Of a DNA stretch of 39,507 nucleotides, positions 6,479 to 13,570 are shown in pieces; position 1 is the stretch's first letter; every line of letters starts with the position of its first letter. Below the pieces are notes generated by a model. It saw nothing but the letters and a program-made list of their open reading frames with translations. It did not search any database and had not been told where the DNA came from. Made by a program: the position numbers and the translations under genes. This DNA is from Candidatus Firestoneibacteriota bacterium (GTDB taxonomy: Bacteria > Oederibacteriota > D2-FULL-39-29): contig CAIYPD010000108.1 of NCBI GenBank assembly GCA_903928075.1, forward strand, positions 1 through 39,507, in the 5' to 3' direction.

Positions 6479-7726
6479 TTATGATTTCAGTTTAAATCTA
6501 AAAGTTATGACGCCCCACTGTTCCTGCTGTTTGGCCCCGTTTGAAAGCGCTTCAAACTGCCAGGTTTTCAAAACCGACATTACCAGCTTATCCAGTTCCG
6601 CATAGCCGGAGGTCCGTTCGACCGACATATCGTCCCTTACCGCGCCGTTCGGCGCCACAAACAATTTTACGGATACATCCGCGGTTATACCTTTTTCCCG
6701 CATCCACTCCAGATACTTAGGCATCGCGGAATATTTAATACCCCGGCCCTGTAAAGGTCCGACGAGTTCTACCGCCGCCTTGCTGGCTTCTGCTTTCTCC
6801 TGCACAGCCGCGCTCTCAAACTTCCTAACGGGCGCAATGCTGACTTTGTTTTCCATTCTTTTAAGCTCTTCGGGTTTCAGGCTGATACCGCCGCCCCCGT
6901 AACCGATGGCAGGTTTATCTCCGCTGCCGTTTGAGACCGGCCGCGCCTGTACTTTTTCCACCAACTTTTCCTCAAGCGCCAGATATTCCCTTACCTTCTT
7001 TCGCTCTTCATCCGTGCCTATAACTTCTTTTATCTTGCTGTCATCTTTGACCCGGGCTTTAAGATTTATTCCGAGACTTACGGATTTTGTGTTTTTTTCC
7101 GGAGCCGCCTTCTTGTCCGTTAACAGTTCCGCCGGTGTAAGTTCCCGCAGGCGCTGCTCGTCAACTTTCTTTTCCGAGGCGACGATCTCTTTAATATTTT
7201 CTGCGCGTTTCATACCGACTTCTTCAAACTTGAGGGTATCACTTTTTCTCGCCAGGGGTTCGCCTTTCTCCGTAATCCTTCTTTCCTGGTCCACCAGTTC
7301 CTTAAGTTTCTTCGTGTCCATCGACTTCATAATTTCTGCGAGCTTGTAATCCTTGTCTTTTTGCAGTTCTTTAAACTTAAGCGCATCCGTCTTCTTGAAA
7401 AGCGGGTCGCTCTTATCCACAAGTTTCTTTTCTACCTCAAGCGCCTTCTCAATATCTTTCTTTGCTATATCCAGCAGTTTCTCTTCTTTCAAAGGTTCCG
7501 GTTTTTTTAACACGGGCAAAGCCATCTTCATAAATTCCCAGATATTTTTCGGTTTTTCCTCGGTCAGGACCGGGGGTGCTTTCAAGACCATAGGCTCAAC
7601 AATTTCTATGTCGGTAATAAAAGCTTTATTTTGCTTGTTTTTAACGGAAAAATAGCCAAAAACAGACAGAAGCACAATATGTAAGCTCAAACTTATAATA
7701 AATGAAAACTTCATTCTGCTTTTCAA
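6479..7726 (-). CDS. TonB-like energy transducer
   Basis: A TonB-family protein spans the periplasm and passes ExbB/ExbD-derived force to an outer-membrane partner. This 415-residue protein has one N-terminal membrane segment (FIISLSLHIVLLSVFGYF), a long charged helical linker (about 50-320) with repeated Lys/Glu blocks and three DxLKFxE-like repeats, and a C-terminal TonB domain (about 330-415: YLEWMREKGITADVSVKLFV, LDKLVMSVLKTWQFEA). The linker is longer than in classical TonB and helical rather than Pro-rich. The frame opens at a TTG (7726) with AGG 9 bases upstream; an ATG at 7714 is an alternative. It lies 6 bp after exbD. Confidence 0.8.
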   Translation of the reverse strand: MKSRMKFSFIISLSLHIVLLSVFGYFSVKNKQNKAFITDIEIVEPMVLKAPPVLTEEKPKNIWEFMKMALPVLKKPEPLKEEKLLDIAKKDIEKALEVEKKLVDKSDPLFKKTDALKFKELQKDKDYKLAEIMKSMDTKKLKELVDQERRITEKGEPLARKSDTLKFEEVGMKRAENIKEIVASEKKVDEQRLRELTPAELLTDKKAAPEKNTKSVSLGINLKARVKDDSKIKEVIGTDEERKKVREYLALEEKLVEKVQARPVSNGSGDKPAIGYGGGGISLKPEELKRMENKVSIAPVRKFESAAVQEKAEASKAAVELVGPLQGRGIKYSAMPKYLEWMREKGITADVSVKLFVAPNGAVRDDMSVERTSGYAELDKLVMSVLKTWQFEALSNGAKQQEQWGVITFRFKLKS

Positions 7727-7732
7727 AACATT

Positions 7733-8134
7733 TTACCTTTTTTGCTCGGTTGCCAGAGCATATTTTGCTCCGACTTTCTTTGCCATAGACATTGCCTCTT
7801 CAGCAGAGCCCCAGGCGGCTGCTTTATCCGCCCTAATCACTATATATTTATCTTTGCTTTTTTTCATCAATTTTAGAAGACGCTCGGCAACTTTTTCTTT
7901 GCCTATAATGTCCTGGTTTATAGCCCATTCCCCTTTGTCGCTTATGGAAATGGTTATGTTTTCTTTGTTTTCGCCTTCCTTGGTGGAAGCTTTGGGTAAA
8001 ACCACGGCCATATTAGGCTGCACCATCATCGGCGCAGTGACCATAAAAATAATGACCAGCACCAGACAGACATCCACAAGCGGGGTCACATTTATACTGT
8101 TTATTTCTTCTTCACTATCGCTCTGCATTGCCAT
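7733..8134 (-). CDS. ExbD/TolR-family biopolymer transport protein (second copy)
   Basis: A 133-residue single-span inner-membrane protein of the ExbD/TolR family, which forms the proton-driven motor with ExbB. The N terminus is short and cytoplasmic. The helix NVTPLVDVCLVLVIIFMVTA carries the conserved Asp needed for proton passage (D21). The periplasmic part contains the usual ISISDKGEWAIN and DKYIVIRADKAA strands. It lies 3 bp after the other exbD copy and is clearly related to it but much diverged in the periplasmic part, suggesting distinct partners. Two ExbD/TolR subunits with one ExbB also occur in TolQ/R-like gliding motors. Confidence 0.92.
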   Translation of the reverse strand: MAMQSDSEEEINSINVTPLVDVCLVLVIIFMVTAPMMVQPNMAVVLPKASTKEGENKENITISISDKGEWAINQDIIGKEKVAERLLKLMKKSKDKYIVIRADKAAAWGSAEEAMSMAKKVGAKYALATEQKR

Positions 8135-8137
8135 AAA

Positions 8138-8551
8138 TTACTCCTGTATTTTCTTCAGCACGGAAAGTTTAAGCGCGCCCGCCTGCTTGGAGGCATCCAT
8201 TACTTCCACGACCTGCTCGACCAGGTTCTTTTTATCCGCCGTGATAGTCACCAGTTTGTCCTTGCTTTTCGAAATACTCACAGTGAGCTCGCGCATCAGC
8301 TCTGTTCTTTGTACTTCGCGCCCGTTCAACATTAAACGGTTATCCGCCGTAAGAATAATATTTACATTTTCTTCCGCAGACTTTTTCCCGACGGAGGCCC
8401 CGGCCGCCGATTGAGTCAGATTTATGCCGGCTTGCATTATAAAATTAGCGGTCACCATGAAAATAATAACCAGCACCAGGCAAACATCCACGAGGGGCGT
8501 TACATTTATGTCTGTTATCGGAGAATCGTTTTCTTCGACCTTAACCGCCAT
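8138..8551 (-). CDS. ExbD/TolR-family biopolymer transport protein (first copy)
   Basis: A 137-residue single-span protein with the helix NVTPLVDVCLVLVIIFMVTA, including the motor Asp (D22), preceded by a short acidic cytoplasmic segment. The periplasmic domain carries VNIILTADNRLMLNGREV and DKLVTITADKKN, typical of ExbD/TolR. It follows exbB by 11 bp and precedes the second exbD by 3 bp. The membrane helices of the two ExbD proteins are almost identical in sequence, whereas the periplasmic domains differ, which fits a heterodimeric stator plug. Confidence 0.93.
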   Translation of the reverse strand: MAVKVEENDSPITDINVTPLVDVCLVLVIIFMVTANFIMQAGINLTQSAAGASVGKKSAEENVNIILTADNRLMLNGREVQRTELMRELTVSISKSKDKLVTITADKKNLVEQVVEVMDASKQAGALKLSVLKKIQE

Positions 8552-8562
8552 TTTTTCTCCTT

Positions 8563-9171
8563 CTACTTGTTCAGGTAAACCAGCAAGCGCTTCATGGCTA
8601 CATCAATTTCGACATTCATAACTTTTATTTTGCGCTGGAAAAAATTGAAAGCCACAACACAGGGAATGGCCACCACCAGACCCCCGGCGGTAGCAACCAG
8701 AGCTTCGGCTATACCGGCAGCAACTATAGCCGGACCGCCTGAACCCGATTTTGCCAGATCCTCAAAAGCTTTAATAATCCCGACTACCGTACCAAAAAGA
8801 CCTATAAACGGAGACGCATTTCCCAGCGTACCCAAAATACCGAGCCAGCCGTCCATTTTTATCCTTTCTTCCATCTTGGCGGATTCCATTAGCTCGCTAA
8901 TATCTTCTTTATTTTTCTTTCTGTTTATTATTCCGATCTTTATGACATGAGAAAGCGGGGCCGGGTGTTTGGTACAGTGCGTCAGGGCGTCTTCAAAACA
9001 GGATTTCTCAAGAAAGGTCTCTATTTTTTTCATAAAGACTCCGGCATCAAGACGGCATTTTCTCAGGTACAGCCACTTCTCAATCGAAGCTGCAAGCGCG
9101 AGCACGGAACAAAGAAGCAGTATCACCAGCGTAAAACTTGACTTGAATACTTCCAGAATACTGATATTCAT
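8563..9171 (-). CDS. exbB: ExbB/TolQ/MotA-family proton channel
   Basis: An inner-membrane proton channel subunit with three helices: about residues 9-33, 108-130 and 150-180. Family landmarks are GWLGILGTLGNASPFIGLFGTV and IAEALVATAGGLVVAIP, which surround the pore. A cytoplasmic loop lies between helix 1 and helix 2. The frame can be read from a TTG at 9174, but GGAGG lies 5 bases before the ATG at 9171, which I choose (202 residues). It comes 63 bp after the TPR gene, with a hairpin in the gap, and heads the ExbB-ExbD-ExbD-TonB-barrel run. It could equally be named TolQ; the family does not separate these by motif alone. Confidence 0.93.
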   Translation of the reverse strand: MNISILEVFKSSFTLVILLLCSVLALAASIEKWLYLRKCRLDAGVFMKKIETFLEKSCFEDALTHCTKHPAPLSHVIKIGIINRKKNKEDISELMESAKMEERIKMDGWLGILGTLGNASPFIGLFGTVVGIIKAFEDLAKSGSGGPAIVAAGIAEALVATAGGLVVAIPCVVAFNFFQRKIKVMNVEIDVAMKRLLVYLNK

Positions 9172-9192
9172 CAATCCCTCCGATAAAGTTTT

Positions 9193-9216
9193 ATAAAACG
9201 CAGGTTTCTGCCTGCG
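9193..9216 (-). terminator. Short hairpin with T-run between the TPR gene and exbB
   Basis: On the minus strand CGCAGG and CCTGCG (9216-9211 and 9204-9199) form a perfect 6-bp stem with a 6-nt loop, followed directly by TTTTAT (9198-9193). It precedes the exbB ribosome site by about 15 bases. The short stem suggests partial termination or mRNA end protection, which would set the level of exbB and later genes below that of the TPR gene. Confidence 0.4.
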
Positions 9217-9237
9217 CCCGGTATCTTTTTCTGACGG

Positions 9238-12200
9238 CTATTTAGAAGTCTTCTGCTTTTCTTTTATCTGTAATTTTATGGACTCAACCCGCAGTTTAGC
9301 GGCATTTGACCACTCGTCTTTGCCGGCGTTTTGAATAATATCACTATAGACCTTTATGGCTTCTTCGAACTTGCCTCCGGCTTCACAAAACTCCGCAAGC
9401 TTGGCCAGGCCGGTAAGACGGGAAGCATTGGCTTTTGGCTGCATTTCCAGGAGTTTCCGGAGTTCTTTTTCTGCCTCTTCATTCTTTTCCTGTTTCAGCA
9501 GGCCGTCTGCTATTTGAAACTGAACATCGAGACTCGCGTCATCGCCGGCCTTCATAGGATATTTTTTGTAGGTTTCCACTGCCAGTTCATAATTTTGCCG
9601 CTTCTGGAAAATACTTGCCGCTTCCAGGAGGGCAGGAAGCGAATTCTGGTCCGCCGGATACTTCGTATTGAAATCAATGTAAGTCCGGGCCGCCTCCTCC
9701 AGCAAATTCGCCTTTTTATAAGCCAGCGCCATATTAAACATCGCCGCAGAAGCGAACTCCGAGGCCGGGAAACCTTTCAGTATTTCCTTGTAGGATTCCA
9801 CCGCTTCCGGAAATTTTTTCAAATTATAATTTGAAGTGGCCGAGTGAAAGAGCGCGTCAATAATAAATTCTTCACCGGGAAAATTCTTTATATACCTGCC
9901 GTAAGCCCCCAGAGCTTCTTCATAGTTCTGCAGTTTATAGTAGGATTCCGCAAGATAAAAATGCGCCGCGCCGGCGGAAGCAGTTTCCGAATAATCCGTG
10001 ATCAATTTGACCAAGTCCTTTGCCGCATTGGCGTACTGTTTTTCGTCGTAGTACTTTTTCCCTATTTTAAACTGCACTTCACCGGCGAACTTGGAAACCG
10101 GATATTTAACGAGCACGGCTCTTAAAATATCTATATATTCGGCGACCGTATTATCCTGGGGCGCGGGGAGGGGGTTCTTTTTTTCCGCGGTCGCGACAGG
10201 GGCTGTTTGCGCAGCTTCTCTTTTTTTCTTTACCGCAGCTTCAAGGGCCTCAACGGCCTCCGCCACCTGCGAATCATCCTGGCAGGTTTCCAGATATTTT
10301 TTATATTCTTTTATTGCCAGGTCGTAATCTTTCGCATTGTAATAACTTTGTCCCACCCTAAGCTGGGCTTCTTTCACCCATTTTGTTTCGGGATAGTCGG
10401 CCGTCAATTTTCTAAAGGCGGCTACCGCCTCAATATATTTCTGGGCCCGGAAATAGGTGTCGGCTACCTGAAAAAGGGCTTCCGGCGCTTTCTTGTCGGT
10501 TTTATACTTCTCGACGAGCATTTCCCAGGACTTGATTGCTGAACTGTAATATTCCAGCCGGTAGTAGCAGAGCCCGCTCCGGTATATTACCTCCGGGGTT
10601 AGGGAACTCTCAGGATTTTCTTTGGCGTACTTCTCGTAAATATCCAGTGCTTCCAGATACTTTTTCTGATTAAACAGATTATTGGCAATTTGAAACTGCG
10701 ATTGCAGAACCATCTTATCTTTAGAATCTTTTGTTTCGTCTGCGCTAATGGTCTCAAGGATTTTCTTTATTTCTTTCTCGGCTACCTCATATTTCCCTGT
10801 GGCACCGGCGACATAAGAAATACCCGACAGGGCTTGCATCGCTTCGGCGGTATTCTTAAAATCCCGTCTAACCAGCTCAAAAGCCATTTGAGCTTCTTTA
10901 TAAAGTCCTGTCCTGAAATAAGCATCCGCCCCGTAAAGCAGAGTACGGGCCCGCCAGACATTATCAGAAGGTTTGAGGTTGTTTACTATATACTGGTAGT
11001 TGGTGACTATCTGGTCAAATTTATGCTGTTCATATTCACTGTTATTTAAAAGACAAAGCGAGGCCTCGTAAAGATTTGTAGACGGCAGTTTATCCAGCAC
11101 CAGCCCGTAATAGGAGGAAGCCTCTGCATATTTCTTTTGCTTATAATAGTTATTGGCCATCATATAAAATACATAAGGAAGGAGTTCATGCCGGCCAAAA
11201 TCTTTGTCAAATTGGAGATATGCGCCCGAAGCCATAGAATAGGCCCCTTCCTTGTAAAAACACCAGCCAATCTTGTACTGTGCAGAAGGCGCCACTTCAT
11301 TAGTACCGAACAAGCTCACAACACTGCCGTATTTTACTTTTGCTTCGCTTATCTTATTTTGTTTTCTTAAAGCTTCAGCCATCAGGTAGGCAGAAAGCGG
11401 AGCTACTTCATTCTCGGGGGAGGTTTTTCCCACCTCGTCAAATATCTTGATAGCCTCATCATAATTTTTCTGAAAGAAATAGGAACAGCCTATTTTATAA
11501 GAAGCGTACGGTTTATAAGGGCTCTTAGGGAATTGTTCAAGATGCTTTTTGTAAGCGTAGATCGCCGAAGCATAATCTTTTGAGTAATAGAAAGATTCAG
11601 GTATGGAAAAAGAAGCCTTCTCCGCATACTCGCTCCCGGGAAATTCAAGAAGTAGTTTCTTATAATTTACTATGGCAGAAAAACCTTTGCCCTGCTTGTC
11701 CAGACACTGCCCGGCAAAAAAATAACCGTCCGCTGTCTTTACTTCCTTAAGCTTTTCCAGAGCTCCCTGAAAATCTTTTTTGTAATAGGCCACAATCCCG
11801 AGCCCAAACTGAACTTTGAGGCTCTTATTATAAGCAGGATACATCGCTCCGAGTTGCACCAGGACATTACCTGCCTCAACCCACTTTCCCCGCGCCATAT
11901 GGCAGAGGGCCGTGCTGTAAATCGCTTCACTCTTAAAATATGAATCCGCATAATTGCCGGTCAGTTCCTTGAAGGCCTCTATAGCCTTTTCATAACTGCC
12001 TTTATTGTAGTAGCACTCCCCGATCCGGAAGAGCGCATCATCGCTTACTTCATTTGAAGGATAGCCGGCAATTTTTCTATACTCTTCTATCGCATTATCA
12101 AAAGTCGGCACAAAAGGAATTTCTCCGCTGAGTACCGCGGCTTTATCCTCGTCTTCCGTTGTTAATTTTAGGTCCGTAATTATTTTCTGGGAGAAGGTCC

Positions 12201-12483
12201 TGGCTGATTCAAAAAAGAGAGCTTCACCGAGCATGAACTGCGCCTGGGGCGCTTTGTCTGAACGGGGGAAGCGTTTTATAAACTTTCTATACTCGTAAAA
12301 GGCATTTTTTTTATTATCCTCCACAGAGTAAAGCTTCGAGGCGAGCGCATATTGGACTTTTTCGGTAAGTTCTGATTTCTCGGGAATATCGGATATTTTA
12401 TCAGAGGCAAAAGCAAACCCCGGTGAAACAAAAAAGAAAGCAATCACAGCAAATATTATCGTGCTTTTTATACTTTCTGTCAT
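9238..12483 (-). CDS. Giant periplasmic TPR protein
   Basis: A 1081-residue protein with a signal peptide (1-26, ending FAFAS) followed by tetratricopeptide-type helical repeats along nearly the whole length. Typical units read ALFRIGECYYNKGSYEKAI, with FKEL and a PxS turn at about 35-40 residue spacing. A Lys/Ala/Pro-rich break occurs near residues 755-780. The repeat style resembles BamD/YbgF (CpoB) type periplasmic scaffolds rather than cytoplasmic TPRs. The ATG is preceded by AGGA, and a strong promoter lies 42-70 bp upstream, so this is the first gene of the ExbB/ExbD/TonB operon. Its likely role is a periplasmic scaffold joining the motor to outer-membrane partners (inference). Confidence 0.85.
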   Translation of the reverse strand: MTESIKSTIIFAVIAFFFVSPGFAFASDKISDIPEKSELTEKVQYALASKLYSVEDNKKNAFYEYRKFIKRFPRSDKAPQAQFMLGEALFFESARTFSQKIITDLKLTTEDEDKAAVLSGEIPFVPTFDNAIEEYRKIAGYPSNEVSDDALFRIGECYYNKGSYEKAIEAFKELTGNYADSYFKSEAIYSTALCHMARGKWVEAGNVLVQLGAMYPAYNKSLKVQFGLGIVAYYKKDFQGALEKLKEVKTADGYFFAGQCLDKQGKGFSAIVNYKKLLLEFPGSEYAEKASFSIPESFYYSKDYASAIYAYKKHLEQFPKSPYKPYASYKIGCSYFFQKNYDEAIKIFDEVGKTSPENEVAPLSAYLMAEALRKQNKISEAKVKYGSVVSLFGTNEVAPSAQYKIGWCFYKEGAYSMASGAYLQFDKDFGRHELLPYVFYMMANNYYKQKKYAEASSYYGLVLDKLPSTNLYEASLCLLNNSEYEQHKFDQIVTNYQYIVNNLKPSDNVWRARTLLYGADAYFRTGLYKEAQMAFELVRRDFKNTAEAMQALSGISYVAGATGKYEVAEKEIKKILETISADETKDSKDKMVLQSQFQIANNLFNQKKYLEALDIYEKYAKENPESSLTPEVIYRSGLCYYRLEYYSSAIKSWEMLVEKYKTDKKAPEALFQVADTYFRAQKYIEAVAAFRKLTADYPETKWVKEAQLRVGQSYYNAKDYDLAIKEYKKYLETCQDDSQVAEAVEALEAAVKKKREAAQTAPVATAEKKNPLPAPQDNTVAEYIDILRAVLVKYPVSKFAGEVQFKIGKKYYDEKQYANAAKDLVKLITDYSETASAGAAHFYLAESYYKLQNYEEALGAYGRYIKNFPGEEFIIDALFHSATSNYNLKKFPEAVESYKEILKGFPASEFASAAMFNMALAYKKANLLEEAARTYIDFNTKYPADQNSLPALLEAASIFQKRQNYELAVETYKKYPMKAGDDASLDVQFQIADGLLKQEKNEEAEKELRKLLEMQPKANASRLTGLAKLAEFCEAGGKFEEAIKVYSDIIQNAGKDEWSNAAKLRVESIKLQIKEKQKTSK

Positions 12484-12524
12484 TTATCGTCCTGTCCTCT
12501 TAAATTTTGATTTTTATGACATAT

Positions 12525-12553
12525 ATTATACCACATAACCCTTTTTAATACAA
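12525..12553 (-). promoter_or_regulatory. Promoter of the TPR-ExbB-ExbD-ExbD-TonB operon
   Basis: On the minus strand TTGTAT (12553-12548) and TATAAT (12530-12525) are separated by 17 bp, a near-consensus sigma-70 promoter. Transcription would start near 12518, leaving a leader of about 35 nt before the TPR start codon. The rest of the gap from here to the next gene upstream (12554-12776) shows no gene or clear signal. Confidence 0.8.
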
Positions 12554-12776
12554 AGCATAACTCCGTAATACCGGGGTAAAGCAGAAAGAGAAGCAGGAAC
12601 TTCGCGAAAAAAGAAAAAAAAGGAGGCGATAGTTTAAAGAAAAGAAGGGCATCCGTCTCTTTCTGTAATTTCATTCAGGTATCAGATAAATGCAGGACCG
12701 GCCGGCGCCTTAAAAATATATCTATAGCGCTTGTTTAAACCGGAGTGATTATTCCAATGCTCTTTCCACCGCTTCT

Positions 12777-13316
12777 TTAAAAGATATAATACCTGGCCCC
12801 GGCGTTTAGCATCAAATTTATATTATTTGCCCGTGTGCTCAAACCTGTCCCAACTTCGCCAAATACCTCTATTTCATTTATTGTTGTTTCCACCCCGAGC
12901 TTTAATTCAATAAATAGATTTGCCTTTCCGTTCGCCGCAAGGCTTAAGGCCCCGCCTCCCGTAGTTGCAGCGTAAACTCTAATTGCTTGATCCGGTGCAA
13001 AGTAATAATAGCCGGAGGCTCTTAAACCAAGATCATAGTTTCCATCAGACAACCAGAAGAAAGGCCCAAAATCTGCCGCAAATTTCCTCGAGGAATCAGT
13101 CATTTTATAGTTAGCCGCAAACATAAAGGTGTTAATTCTAAAGACCGGAATGAGATTCTTGGAAAAGAAATCATGCAAGGAAAGTTCGTAACTTGTAGAA
13201 TCGCACTGTGCCCGCCCTGAAGACCCTTTTGTTACACCTTTTTCCGTCTGCACTTGAGCAAAGCCGGAAACGGTGAAGACAACGGTCAGCACGACAACTG
13301 CAAATGTTTTCTTCAT
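12777..13316 (-). CDS. Small outer-membrane barrel-like protein, paralogue of the 659-residue protein's repeats
   Basis: A 179-residue secreted protein: signal peptide 1-20 (cut GFA-Q), short linker, then one copy (about 42-179) of the same domain found twice in the protein at 4488-6467. Shared landmarks are LSLHDF, FRINTF, ANYKMTDSSRKFAA, FGPFF, LGLRASGYYY, ALSLA, ELKLGVET and the terminal NAGARYYIF. The final Phe and alternating aromatic residues fit the C-terminal signal of outer-membrane beta-barrels. AGGAGG lies 7 bases before the ATG. It has its own promoter and lies just upstream of the TPR operon, facing the same way. Function unknown. Confidence 0.75.
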   Translation of the reverse strand: MKKTFAVVVLTVVFTVSGFAQVQTEKGVTKGSSGRAQCDSTSYELSLHDFFSKNLIPVFRINTFMFAANYKMTDSSRKFAADFGPFFWLSDGNYDLGLRASGYYYFAPDQAIRVYAATTGGGALSLAANGKANLFIELKLGVETTINEIEVFGEVGTGLSTRANNINLMLNAGARYYIF

Positions 13317-13491
13317 TTTGAAACCTCCTCATTAAGAGAGCTGCATGTTTAGGATAAAACGCCCAAGTTAATGCTCCCAACCGGTCACAACATTTGAAAA
13401 GCGTAGCCTCTGCCGGATAAAATCCGCTAAAACTTTTAAAGGTTTTTCCTCCGTCTTTGCTTACTTTACTATTTCCTTATTTAAAATTCAA
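13317..13491 (-). promoter_or_regulatory. Promoter and 140-nt leader of the small barrel gene
   Basis: A possible promoter is TTGAAT (13491-13486), 17 bp, TAAAGT (13468-13463). Transcription from it gives a leader of roughly 140 nt before the ATG at 13316. The leader contains a small perfect hairpin, CGGAT-TTT-ATCCG, and several purine-rich stretches, but I cannot match it to a known riboswitch. The upstream part of this gap (13492-13570) holds nothing recognisable. Confidence 0.4.
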
Positions 13492-13570
13492 TTACTTTTA
13501 ATTCGTACAGCCGGCTTTCATATAGCGGATTAGGAGAAAATACGGCATTAATATATTCCTGTTCCAGGAA

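Noticed and set aside
12480-12674. Minus-strand 64-residue open frame overlapping the TPR start
   Set aside because: It has no ribosome binding site, unusual composition, and contains the strong promoter of the TPR operon; an ATGA overlap is coincidental.
13317-13470. Cyclic di-GMP riboswitch in the leader of the small barrel gene
   Set aside because: GCAAAG- and AAACC-type words are present but in the wrong order and without the paired stems of that class.
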